The notes beneath the pieces are model-generated. The model saw only the letters and a list, made by a program, of their open reading frames with translations. It did no database searches and had not been told where the DNA came from. Positions 13,501 to 24,488 of a stretch of 64,000 bases of DNA are shown here, one piece after another; position 1 is the stretch's first letter; each line of letters starts with the position of its first letter. Both the position numbers and the translations under genes were made by a program. The DNA is from Petrolisthes cinctipes (Eukaryota; Arthropoda; Malacostraca; Decapoda; Porcellanidae). The stretch spans positions 1 to 64,000 of the forward strand of contig JAWQEG010004770.1 of NCBI GenBank assembly GCA_033782935.1, given 5' to 3'.

Positions 13501-16500
13501 CAAAAGTCAGATGGGATGAAGTTTGACGGGAGAGATTTCCGGGGTGAACTGAGGGGAAGTGACGGTGGGTATGGGGGCTACTCATCGGGACCCATCACGC
13601 CACACCTCAACAACCATCACTCATCCTTTGATTCCATTTCATACAGTGAGTTCTTCATTTTATCTCTTCATATAAAAAATTACAAGTTATGAGATACTTG
13701 CTCCAAAATGTTTGTGTCGCCCTGCAGCTGAATAAATAGTCTCTTATATTGAGAAATGTACAAGAATAATTAACATAAAAAGAAGGAACTTAACCCTTTC
13801 ACCTCAAGGGTACTTTTATTTAGCTGGACGTCACACACAGTGGTTTTAAGATTTATAGATAGAACTGTATTGATAAAGTAATTTTCACCAAATAATGTAC
13901 CAGATTCCTTTAAGTTAAATGCCCCTCACCATCATCAACATGCCATTTCCTTTAAAAATTATTTTAGAATGCAGTAAAAGTCCATGAAATTATCAACTTC
14001 TCCATACAAAAGTAATTTGAATTAAACTTGACAAAGGAAGCCATACCTTGGACTCTCAAGTTATCACAGTTGTTGATTGTCATCACTAATCAGAGTGATA
14101 TATAGACTCATGTCACTGGGAAACGTTTATTTGGTGAGACTTATCAATGTTTCTTACCACTTGGTTGGTCCTGGCAGTGCATCATAAATATCACTACATA
14201 AACTCATCTCAGCAGATTCAGTCACAGTATCCTGGGTTTCTTTTATTAAAACACCGTCATAATCACTTCTATTCATCTGACGACATACTTATTCATCTGA
14301 CATTGTGTCCATCAGATGCAAGTAGTAATTAGACTTGCCAGATGCTGTTGCAGCTATGGAAAGATCATGTATTGGACGCTTTAACATAATTTGGTAACTG
14401 ACATAAAAATACGGTAGTGCATCTATGATTGCAACACTATGAAGTCCACAACACGTATATGTGCTACTCGATGGCTACGGACATTTTTTAGTGGCACATA
14501 TATGTGCCTCTTGAGGTGAAAGGGTTAAAGAGTCATTATTGGCAAGGTAAGAAATGCTAGCTTCATTTACTTTCTTGGACTGCATGGAGTTTGTATACCA
14601 AGACTTCATTAACAAGACTTAAACAATGCATCTTTCTCATTACTGACCAACATACTTGAGGCTTCTGAAATAGGAACAGCATATCCACCACCATATGAAG
14701 TTTCTGTTTTGGCACTATTTTTTTTAACCATTGCATAGTATATTTCCAGTGTAGGGTCATGATGCTTCTATCAGTTGTGACAGAAGAACTCAGGTACCAG
14801 TAGTAAGGATAGACAGCCCTCCTCCTGGTGTCAGGGAACTTACTTGGATTGATTCTTATTTGTCTCCCAGACCTTTGTTGCTGGTTACATTTCTTTCTAT
14901 CTCGTACATCTGGGATAACAGGCCAACCCCAGTTTCATAACATCCACAGAAATAGCACCTACTGTATATTAGCTCTATATCGACCCAAGTATACCTTCTC
15001 AACACAACAGTTTTCACTACTAAACAAGCACCCTCTAAGGACCAAAAAATGAACAACCCTATTGGGATGGATAGGCAGGCCTTAAGTTATGCCTTGCCGA
15101 ATAAGGTGAAGTTGTTCTGCCTTGGCTAGCCCTTAAGGGGAGTATATGTGAGAGAACAATCGTCAATCCATATGAATGAATGATGAGGAATTTTGCTTTG
15201 GTGATTGATATGCCTCACTAATCAGGAAATCCTCTTACAAAAAAGTCTGGGATATGCTCCAGGAAGGGTCTTGGTTACTGCCATCTCATCCAGGTGTCTT
15301 TTGTGACCAGGATCTTTGTACAAATACTTCAAAAAGTTTACCTTTTGTGCGATCTCTTGTCAAAGTGTAGTCAAGTCATGTTTGGTTTCAAGTATATACC
15401 GTACCAATAATATATTGTTGACAGAAGGAAGCACAAAGGTATGTAGGAACTCTTTGAGGTAACTGTACTATATCCAACTTATCTAAATTAAACGCTACTC
15501 CCAGAGTTACCAGAACAAAGTAAAAAGTCCATTGTATACTGCTGCATTTTGTTGCATTTTTGTGTTTGCAATTTTCTTACTTGGCTTTGTTTGTTTGTGT
15601 GAGTTTGGACAATGAAAGTTTTCAATGTCATGTCACTTGCAAATTTAAACTAAGGAAGACTGACTTAGAGACAGTGATATCCCATCTTCTTCAAAAATTA
15701 TAGTTTGAATTCCCAAGTGACTGAATTAAAAATGTCATTAAAACGGTATCTTTGAAAAAAATAAAAAGGACGAAGTTGCACAGGTCATAAAGATACTTGA
15801 ATTCACAATATATTCTATCCCAATGGAAAGTGGAGAATATCAAATATAATGAGCTTGATTATGAAGTGGGATACAAACCACCTTCATGGGCAATGTTGAG
15901 TGAAAGAGGAATTGTCAGATACGGTATTTTGTTGCTGCTTTGTCAGTATTACCATTGGTCACCAACTATGAAATGGGTTTAAATTGGTAATGAAACTACG
16001 ATATTTTCAAATGGCAGAATAATTTTTACAGTTTGTCTAACAAGAATTTCAGTCCTTGGTCAGCATTTGTGAAGCATAAATAATTCTTGAATTTTTAATA
16101 TCATCTTTAATTCTATCAGTTGGTGTGCTTGTGGGTGTGTATGTGCTTTGTTTGCTGTGGGACATTATGAAGGGGTGTGTAAATTCTTGAGAAATATGAC
16201 ATGAGCTTCATACCTGACAAACTTGGACAGAGAAGGACTGTTGCTATTTTGACTAACAGTGATATTCTTTGTTTTTAATTTATTTACAGTTTGTGAAAAT
16301 ATAAAGCACTTGTTTTTCTAATTTGACTTTTCTCTAAAGTCTTAATACAGTAGTTGGAATAACCAAAAGTACTGTATAAACAGTAGTGAAATTTTATTGG
16401 AAATTGTTTTGTTTATTTTCATACCATATATTTCATAAAACTTATATGGCTTTGGGTTAAGCCTTTAAGTTTAAAACAAGTGTATCCATTTGGTGCTTCA

Positions 16501-19500
16501 TATATTGTATAGTGTTTCATATTTACAATAGAGTGCTGCAGGTTAGCAGTATTAACAATGTTGATAAAATTATTTGATTAATTGAAGAAATATAGAGCGT
16601 AATTATAATGAAATTGAAATATTGATTCACTTGCTTAATTCAGTTTGGGAAATGTGATGCATTTACCTTGAAAAATATAAAGAGTGAAAACCTGGATGTA
16701 AATAAGTGGTGCTCTTCTGTGAATGTATATACTGTATATATGTATGATAAGCGTATCTTCGAGGCTTGAGCAATATCAGTTGACAGAGATGCAATTGTTA
16801 TAAGTTTGTTTTTACATAAAATATTGCATTATTTATAATTTATCATAATAATGAACTCTTTGATCAGAAAGTGGTCTGAAACACTAGTAATTCATATATG
16901 ACTTTGGATCATTTTCACCAAGCATCGTATTATGAGAGTACCGTACTTATTCTTTTCACCTGGAAAAGTATGATTTCTGTGAAGAAATTCATATAATTTA
17001 TTGAGCCCAGAGAAGCAATATGATTTTGTTTTTTCCTATACATATATCATGTGTAAAATAAACATCTGAAGAATTTCTTTTACAAGTAGAAGGACTTTCT
17101 AACCTACTCGAGTGATGTAAATGTACACACCATTGGAGGGAGTCTCTTACTGATTTTACACTTAGGATTCAGGTCAGAGGTGCCTGTAGACACAGTAGTA
17201 GGAACACAGTGTCAGGTGATGCTGATCCTCAAATTGTGTGTACATTTTTCTATAGTCTTATATATTTCAGGCTGATGGCAAGTGTCCATAGCTTATGTTG
17301 TAGAAGCTAACCATGATTGGTTGAATTCTTACCACATTATGTAGGCATTCATGAATAATGCCAGTCAGTTGCAAGGTAGAAGCCTCTAGGATATCAGCTA
17401 TGGACATTATCCTTCATTCAGAGAAAGATAAGACTATAGTTACATTTCACTTTACTCGAGTGATATTGACCAATGACAACTGATTGCGGACATCCGACCC
17501 TCAACAGTGGACACAAGTGGGCTAAATCCAGAGGGGGTGACGCGGCTGACTGTTATTGCTTCGCCGACCCTCAACCAGGACCAGCTCTGGAAGTTGTTTG
17601 ACCTTATCCCCGGTCTTGATTACTGCGACCTGAGGAAAGACCGCAAGTCTGGTCAGGTATACATACATACTACTTATATCAGCAATCCTGCATAGCAACA
17701 GACTGGGATGGGAAACTTTCACTTCTTTGCCCACACAGGAAACTGATGTACTGTGCTGTAATTTGAAAATCGTGCCAGGTAGCAGAAATAAGATTTGGCA
17801 GTTTAGTGTATTATAAATGATATTCTTAAATTTAGCTGCCCATTTTTCTATTTCTTAGTTTTCTTATATTATCTATGGACTGGCCATTATTTGGGAAATG
17901 GAAGAGTTCATAACAAGGCTGCATTGCATTATTTTGTTGCCATGCTCTTGCACTAACTTCAGTGTATTTCAGTTTCATGTGTGGACAATTGTATTTTCTA
18001 AGTCAGGACTAAAAATCCACATATGACTTGGTAACCTTAATGTGCACTTCTTTATAGGATCCATGACATGATTGGATAATATTGGAAGGAGGCACTTGGT
18101 AGTACAGTACTTTGTAGTATTATTAAAACAAATGGAGGTACTGCATTTTTCTGTAATGCAAATTATTTTCCTTTTAGTGTTAAATTGCTATTCTTTGCAT
18201 ACGCAAAACAATGAATATGCCTGTGTCAGTATTAGCATTCATTTAAGATTGATGGTTTTCCTCTAGTGAACAAAATATTGAATGATAAATTTCAGCTTCA
18301 TCATGAAGGGAAGCAAAAGTTGCAGTATCTGTCTGTTTTAATACCACCATCAGTAGACAACTGAAGCACTGTTCCTAACTCACAACTTGAAAAGCCTGTC
18401 AGTGGCTGTTAAGTTGAGTCTTTGGAAACTACTGTATACAATGCTTTACTTGTCATGTGTTTTCTTCTATTCATTATCTTTAGAGGCAGTGATGTTGATG
18501 GTGCATTGAAGACTACATACTCCAGAAAACTGTGCTATAAAGTACCACTTAAATGAAGGCGTGTTTTGTGGAACAGTTTAGAGGAATCGGTAGCCTCCAA
18601 TATGCTAACATCCTACCTCCTTGTAGATGCACTATTTTCCTACCTTTGACATGAATAAATGTGACTTTCTTTCAGTACTGTAGTAGTTAAGCACATCATT
18701 ATCATCATCATCATCATCATGTCTAGGAAGAATCAGCTGTTGCTTTATAGTGTCATGATTGCAGAATGTTGCAGTGGTTGCTTTGTTATATTGTACATTG
18801 GTTCAGTTGCAATGTGTGGAGCTTGTGTTGCACAAGCTGTGATAATTACGGTACATGTTCACCTACAAATCAATTATGCACTAGCACCTCTTGGATGCCT
18901 CTTGATTTTCATAAATGAAAATTTTAATTATATTAAAGATTTTGGGAAGTGGGCAGTTGAGTTTCCAATGCATTGCTTTTGGTATTGATGTTTGAGAGGA
19001 TTCAGCTTGGGAAGTAAGTACAGCACAGTACTATAGTTAATTACATCAATGGTTGTAAATGCAGAAAATTTTGATGGTAAGGCCTCAGAAAAGATAAAAC
19101 AATGTAATTTTTGCATGATGTCAATTTGTTTTATATTAGTTAATGATTTCCTCCCTGATTATGCAAGTAAAACAATAAATTATTGCAGATGGTTTGCCAA
19201 CCAAGCGGAAAATATTATCAAAGGAAATATTCTTAGGTGTATTAAATCATAGGAAAATTGGGTTTTTTAAATGTTTATTATCAATTTTATGCAGTGCTGT
19301 ATTGTGTGCATTTGATATATTTGCAGCTGCTATTGCCTTTAGTAGTTCATTAATTATTTGTAACAGACACTTTTCCAACAAGCTTTAGGTTTTTCTTGTG
19401 ATATTCAAAATGCATTGGAATGATGATTCCTGAGATCAGCTGAACTCACTTTCATCCACCCATCTTGCAGGAACAAGAGAGGAATAATATCACTAGATGT

Positions 19501-22500
19501 CAGTAAATTTCAGCTTGAATAGTTCCTCTGTATATTGAGTTAGCTATTTAGCCCACTGAGTTCATAACAGTACATGTAATGATGATAATTAAAAGTGATG
19601 ATTGTATTTGCCTAGTAGCTTTTTAATATGGTGAGTGTTTGTTAAAGTTGTGTGTGAGATTTTGTGTTGCTTTTAATCACAGTAGCCAGCTCAGTTTTAT
19701 TATGATTAATGGTCAGTATCAACTTATGTTTTAAGGGTGAGTCTCCATATAATTGGGTTGAAGATAAATACAGAAAAACCAACATTAGGAAATAAAATGC
19801 TTATTAAAGTTTCAGTGACATCATTGGCAAGGCAAAGTAGTGATGATATTGTACGAGTTCAGTTGATTGTAATAATATCCAAACCCTCAGATGGTGGTGA
19901 ATGATTTCAAGTAGCATTACTCAGGTGGAATTAGTTTTCATATTTATGTGCTCTTAGAAGCTATACTTCCTCAGTGCTGCAGTTAGCAGTTACAAAGTAA
20001 GATCATTATCATTATCCTACAGCTCTATAGTAACATTTGATAGAAGGTCCTCATTTTTCTGCCTGTATTTTTGGTTATATTTCTGTATTTCAAGATCAAA
20101 TTGTTTTCATTTCCAACCAGAATCCTCCTCAAAACAGTACAAAATTAATGCAGTGTAAAGTTTAGCTATTGAATAAATGTGTACAGTACATATATTTTGA
20201 CCTGCTGATAAACATTATCAAGATGTTGTTTGGGCTTCATAGTAAAGTGTAACCCACACAGTTTTTGTTTATGTGGTCAGTTTAAATAAACCTAAGCAGA
20301 TGTGTATATTGTCAGGGGTTATACAGTCAACATAGTGTTCTGCATCTTAAAACCACCTTTCCTCTGACCCTAATGTACAGATGCCTCACTACCAGGCTCG
20401 TGGAGTGGCCACCGTGGTATTTAACAATATTCAGTCTGCGACATATGCCAAGGAGAAACTACATGGGTTTGAATACCCCCCTGGCCAGAGACTGATTGTC
20501 AAGTTTGACTCCCACCATGACCTGCCTCCGTAAGTTGAATTCCAGGATTTGCTTTCATGCCTTTCACCTCGTACAACTTTTTTCATCTACGTATTTTTTG
20601 CACACTTGCAATCAGTTTGTCAGAGTGTGTTTAAGTAGGAGGCCTTGAGGTAATGGTACAGTAATGTATTTTGATGTTGCAAGTACATTAACTGGAATAT
20701 ATTTCCAGACTATAGTCTACAGTAGATAACTATGGATGCAAACTTTGCAAAGACATAAGTTGTACTGCACAGTGTGTTATTATCACATGAATGATAAATC
20801 TCCTTGTCAAGTTGCACTCCTCAGTTGTAGATGGGTAAAGGAAAAGTATCGTTGACATATTATCATTGCATGTCCTTGTTGGTGTGCTTGTTTTAATTTT
20901 CTCAAACCCTACAGAGGGCCACCTCCAATGATGGCTGGCGCCCCACCATTTGCTGGCCTACCTCGGGGCGTGGCCAGTGCTCTCACCCCTCACAATGGTA
21001 CGATAAGCAACAGTCCCCCTGGTGGCATAAGTGGACCTCCACAGAATATCTCAGGAGGACAACCAAATGCCAATATACAACAAAACTTGGCACAGTTGGC
21101 TGAAACAATTGCACAAGCCACATCCCTCATACAAGCTGCTGGACTAAATCAGGGTTAGTTTTATTTGGATTGGTACATGTAATCTAAATCTCATGCCAAT
21201 TCATTTTACTTGTAACAGTTACTGTACTTAAAGTATGCCCTTTGTTTTAATTGAATAGGAAAGAGATTGTACTTTTAATGATTTATCAATAGGCCATTCA
21301 GGTTTTGATGATAACGATTATCTGTCCACTGCTGGTGGTTGTACAGTCGTGGCACATAGTCCTTGACCAGGGTGTAAGGGGAAGTCTAATCAAGGACTGC
21401 TGTAACTGTACAAACAGCTTCATTGTCAAACCCTTGTTTTATCAGCCTAATTTTCTACATCCAAGTCTTGTAAAACATGTCAAATTATGCTCTTACTTGT
21501 AGAGATCGGGAGAAACTAAAAGAGATGTTTGCCTTCATATTCTGCAGGTCCCGGCACTGTAAACAATGTTGGTGGCAGCACAGGACAAACTAGTGGAGGG
21601 GAAACCTATGACCCATCCTACTGCTCAGTCAAGTTGCCACCTCCTCAACCACTGGCACCTGTTGACTCTGCTGTTGCTGAAAGGTAATGAAAGGTCTACT
21701 CTCCCCAGTGCACCATAATTATGGTCTGTACTGTGCTGTATATATATTACTTCTCTTAACCTTTTGTTTTATTAAAGGAGATTAACCACCACTGTTTATC
21801 CATGATTATACATTATAGCTTTTATCATATAATACTTCATACTGTAGACTTGATAACAATGCTTCCTTGTATATATACACCTCGGTCTCGTATAGAATGT
21901 CCAATAGGTCGATAGAAGACGTCGTTCTATGTGAAATCGTTCTATGTGATACATGTAACCTATAGGGAAAATCACATTTGGTCGATCAATCACCAAAATT
22001 ATCCCTGAAATTAACATAAAATACTTTTCAAGGTTTTTCTTGCCTTAATCCTACTGTACAGGGATCGTATGTAAACTGCATTTTACAATTCGTATTAAGG
22101 TTTTGGCAGGTGACTCATGTGACTGAGACAAGTCGGCGGCATCCGTGGTGGTGGAGGTGGAAGGGGGGGAGATAGTGCGTGATCATCGTTTGTTTTCTTT
22201 TATTAACCATACGCTGGTGTTTCCTTCTCCTTTCTCTTTCCGAGAAATAACTTCCTTCTTTATATCGAAGGAAATGGCCTTCCGTTTTGTAAATGCAATA
22301 CCTGGCATGACTGAGCATTGAAGCTGGTGGTTAACTCGTAATCACTAAAAACGAGCGAGTCAAACACGAAATTTCCCTAACTTCAACTTTAGAATTTCCC
22401 TTTATGCCTCAATAATTCCCTGTTTACTCTTGAACATTGATGGTCTTTTTGGTATTTCTTCTGGTAAGACTTTCCTTGTTTACTTTTGAACAATCTTTAT

Positions 22501-24488
22501 ATAATTTCCCCGTGTGGATTTCAAAATTCCCTAAAACAGAGAAATTTCCTTGCACCTGGCAACACTGGGTAGGGGGAAGGAGCGGGAGGCATGGCGGGAA
22601 CACATTCACCCACACTGTACAGACGCCAGTGATATCATTTTCTGACACGTTCATTATGATTTAGCTCGTTTTGTATAAGAACTCCTCGGATTTGCTTCAC
22701 TTATTTTCGCCACCCGTTCTATATGGATACAATCGTTTTGTAAAATAATTTTAAGCTAATATTTTGGTCGCTCGTTCTATACGAGAATCGTTCTATGTGA
22801 ACACGTTCTATATGAGACCGAGGTGTATACTGATGCAGTATTTTCTGTGTTTGTAATTGTTTCAATATCTCCATTAGCCTATACAGGTTTTAATTTTGCT
22901 TTTTCACAGTATAATATGTATATTCTACTCCATTTTCCTTTTTCAATGGGTAATAATGTACTAGCTCCCTCATATAGCTTCTTGGCTTTTTACTGGAATG
23001 TACTGTATGTGAAATGTGTATCTTAGGTCATATTGCTTAGATGGAAATCAGTGTACTTTGGACAGGAGAAAAAGAAAATGCACAATAGGTCTGGTTCTTT
23101 AACCACTTACCCATGAGCATTATCTATCTCCCGGGCCCCTCTCCCGCACTCGCAGTCACTATGTAGGATGGGTAGCCACCTCACAATAGCATCAACTCAA
23201 GATTCACTTTTGCACTCTATTTACACTATATTTACATTTCTAAGTAAGTTTTCATACTTTAATTTCGTTATAAAACATGTCAGAATAACATTTTTCAACA
23301 CAACAATATGAAATATAATGTCAATATTGTTTTTATGTACATATATGGTAAAAACAGGAAAAGAGGAGTGATGAAAATGTCTTTCTACCCTCACAGTTCA
23401 AGCAATATTGACTGGTGGTGGGTGATATGGGTGTAGCCAAGTCACTGACTGCCAGCCACAGTGTTACCACCTCGAAACTAGTTTGATAGGGACCGCGCAA
23501 TTTAAAAAACGATGCTGCTGAATTAATGCTACACCCGCAATGCTCCAGACTTGTTGCTAGTGCCGAAATGTTGCTACACCCTCAATGTTCCAGACTTGTT
23601 GCTAGTGCCGAAATGTTGCTACACCCGCAAGTTAAGGGTTAATGATATGTATTATTATAATTTGTTATTATTTTTCAGATTATTCATTGTTTGCCACCCA
23701 TCCCCACCACCTATATATGCCTTGAAGGATGTCTTTGGTAGATTTGGAAACCTAATTGATATCTACATGCTAAATGGAAAGACATTTGGATATGCAAAGT
23801 ACTCTTCCAAAGAATCTGCTGACAAGGCAATTGTGGTAAGTATTGAATTTCAACTGTTACTGTGTTTTTGTTACAGTAATTATAATAATTATTTAAGGAT
23901 GCTAATTATGCATAATCTTAACTTAATTTGTCTTCAAGTCTTAGTCATTTTAGATTTGTAAAGCAATATACAGTCTCTTATAAAAGGGAGTACTGTGGGG
24001 TTCATTGGTTGTGGGAATGAGCGTTGTATCTTCATATACAGTATCCCTGGGCTGAATTTAGATTTATTGTGCAAGGTGCTGTGTTATTGACAGCAAAACT
24101 TTCACCTCTGCATTTTGGATGTTATATTGTGATCTTTTGCAGTAGTATTGTGGTTTTGTATCTTTTGATGCAACACAGCAGTGAACTTTAAAACAAACAT
24201 GACAAAAATGAATGTTGGACTAATTCATTGATGCACCATACTACGTAATGAAACTAATCTTTATTTTCAGTTGTCATTCTCTTACTGTAGTATAAACTGT
24301 TTGTTATATTTATCTTCATATTGAAGGATATTCTGTGATAAAATGAAAAGGATGTTAATGGAAGTTACAATTGGCAGGCACTACACGGTCAGGAAGTACT
24401 TGCTTCCCGACTAAAGGTAATGGAAGCAGACCCACATGACAAAGCTGACTCTGGGCGCAAGAGGCTGAGAATTGATGACCAAAATTAA
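7283..24488 (+). CDS. RBM45: RNA-binding protein 45 homologue (four RRMs), 10 coding exons, 567 aa
   Basis: The coding sequence joins 7283-7517, 11694-11808, 12006-12200, 13428-13645, 17508-17656, 20381-20529, 20915-21153, 21548-21683, 23679-23835 and 24378-24488. All introns are GT-AG and the phases join in frame to 568 codons including TAA. RRM1 spans about residues 39-116 (RNP2 LFIVCG, RNP1 KGVTYIKF). RRM2 spans 134-205 (LFVVVP, KGFAYVKY). RRM3 spans 267-346 and contains IPGLDYCDL and LHGFEYPPG, close to human RBM45. RRM4 spans 479-550 and contains FGRFGNLIDIY. A basic GRKRLR near the C-terminus matches the position of the human nuclear localisation signal. Human RBM45 is about 476 residues; the excess lies mainly in a Pro/Gly/Gln-rich linker at about 354-478. 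The known human protein binds RNA, self-associates and is mainly nuclear; the same role here is inference. The start ATG follows CAC-repeat 5' UTR sequence and is the first in frame. Confidence 0.95.
7518..11693 (+). other. RBM45 intron 1
   Basis: A 4.2-kb AT-rich intron. It holds no recognisable gene. The string ACTGTACTGTA and GTACCGGTAC-like motifs recur, for example at 9247-9275. Confidence 0.85.
11694..11808 (+). CDS. RBM45: RBM45 exon 2 (second half of RRM1)
   Basis: Residues 79-116 with RNP1 and the closing helix and strand (AMEEMNGRCIG). The acceptor follows a poly-T/CAG; the donor is GTAACT. Confidence 0.94.
12006..12200 (+). CDS. RBM45: RBM45 exon 3 (RRM2)
   Basis: Residues 117-181 with RNP2 LFVVVP and RNP1 KGFAYVKY. 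It is preceded by an acidic linker MNEEERLL, as in the vertebrate protein. Confidence 0.95.
12519..12560. repeat. Perfect 17-bp inverted repeat in RBM45 intron 3
   Basis: Arms 12519-12535 and 12544-12560 (ATTTTTCATTACCAAAT and its complement) are separated by 8 nt. A GC-richer stretch of about 150 bp follows. It may be the relic end of a foldback element. Confidence 0.85.
13428..13645 (+). CDS. RBM45: RBM45 exon 4 (end of RRM2 and linker)
   Basis: Residues 182-254. The first part closes RRM2 (AFESCERSFKPVFADPK). The rest is a polar Gly/Ser/Asp linker. Donor GTGAGT. Confidence 0.93.
13794..14524. mobile_element. piggyBac-like MITE in RBM45 intron 4
   Basis: The 731-bp segment is bounded by TTAA on both sides (13790-13793 and 14525-14528). 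It has perfect 15-bp terminal inverted repeats, CCCTTTCACCTCAAG at the left and its complement at the right. TTAA target duplication with CCC termini is characteristic of the piggyBac superfamily. No transposase frame is present, so it is non-autonomous. Confidence 0.82.
14529..17507 (+). other. Rest of RBM45 intron 4
   Basis: AT-rich intronic sequence. I see no exon, gene or clear repeat family in it. Confidence 0.75.
17508..17656 (+). CDS. RBM45: RBM45 exon 5 (first half of RRM3)
   Basis: Residues 255-304. The Met at 255 is made by the splice junction (A|TG). It contains DLIPGLDYCDLRKD, matching the human RBM45 motif around DIVPGLEYC. Confidence 0.94.
17657..20380 (+). other. RBM45 intron 5
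   Basis: A 2.7-kb AT-rich intron with an (ATC)n run at about 18698-18720. I see nothing else identifiable. Confidence 0.8.
20381..20529 (+). CDS. RBM45: RBM45 exon 6 (second half of RRM3)
   Basis: Residues 305-353. It contains YAKEKLHGFEYPPGQRL, nearly identical in pattern to the human protein. Acceptor TACAG, donor GTAAGT. Confidence 0.95.
20915..21153 (+). CDS. RBM45: RBM45 exon 7 (Pro/Gly linker with a helical segment)
   Basis: Residues 354-433. A Pro/Gly/Asn-rich low-complexity stretch is followed by an Ala/Gln-rich amphipathic segment (NLAQLAETIAQATSLIQ) that could mediate self-association. That role is inference. Confidence 0.92.
21548..21683 (+). CDS. RBM45: RBM45 exon 8 (linker)
   Basis: Residues 434-478. 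A Gly/Ser stretch and then a Pro-rich stretch (VKLPPPQPLAPV) lead into RRM4. Acceptor TGCAG, donor GTAATG. Confidence 0.9.
21878..22825. mobile_element. 948-bp element with terminal inverted repeats and TA flanks, in RBM45 intron 8
   Basis: The left end CACCTCGGTCTCGTATAGAA and the right end (complement of CACCTCGGTCTCATATAGAA) match with one mismatch over 20 bp. Each end is flanked by TA, the target duplication of Tc1/mariner-type elements. CGTTCTATGTGA motifs repeat just inside both ends. No transposase frame is seen, so it appears non-autonomous. A copy of the repeat found upstream of RBM45 is nested inside at about 22368-22568. Confidence 0.82.
22368..22568 (-). mobile_element. Dispersed repeat element, copy B (nested, inverted)
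   Basis: Read on the minus strand, this matches 6566-6790. It starts CAGTGTTGCCAG and contains GAAATTATATAAAGATTG and AAAGGGAAATTC. It carries a single monomer of the 32-bp unit that is amplified in copy A. Confidence 0.65.
23527..23630. repeat. 45-bp tandem repeat before RBM45 exon 9
   Basis: Units start at 23527, 23572 and 23617 with TGCTACACCCGCAATG. The third is partial. The array ends 48 bp before the exon 9 acceptor. Confidence 0.88.
23679..23835 (+). CDS. RBM45: RBM45 exon 9 (RRM4)
   Basis: Residues 479-531 with RNP2 LFIVCH and RNP1-like KTFGYAKY. It matches the last human RRM (FCRFGNLIEVY pattern). Donor GTAAGT. Confidence 0.95.
24378..24488 (+). CDS. RBM45: RBM45 exon 10 (end of RRM4, basic C-terminus, stop)
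   Basis: Residues 532-567, then TAA at 24486-24488. It contains ALHGQEVLASRLKVMEADP and GRKRLR. The human counterpart ends in a similar basic tail. A donor-like ACAGAG|GTATGA follows at about 24504, inside the 3' UTR. Confidence 0.94.
   Translation, partial: ALHGQEVLASRLKVMEADPHDKADSGRKRLRIDDQN

Noticed and set aside
23103..23638. A second TTAA-flanked element before RBM45 exon 9
   Set aside because: TTAA occurs at both ends, but the termini share little beyond the first two bases, so there is no real terminal inverted repeat.
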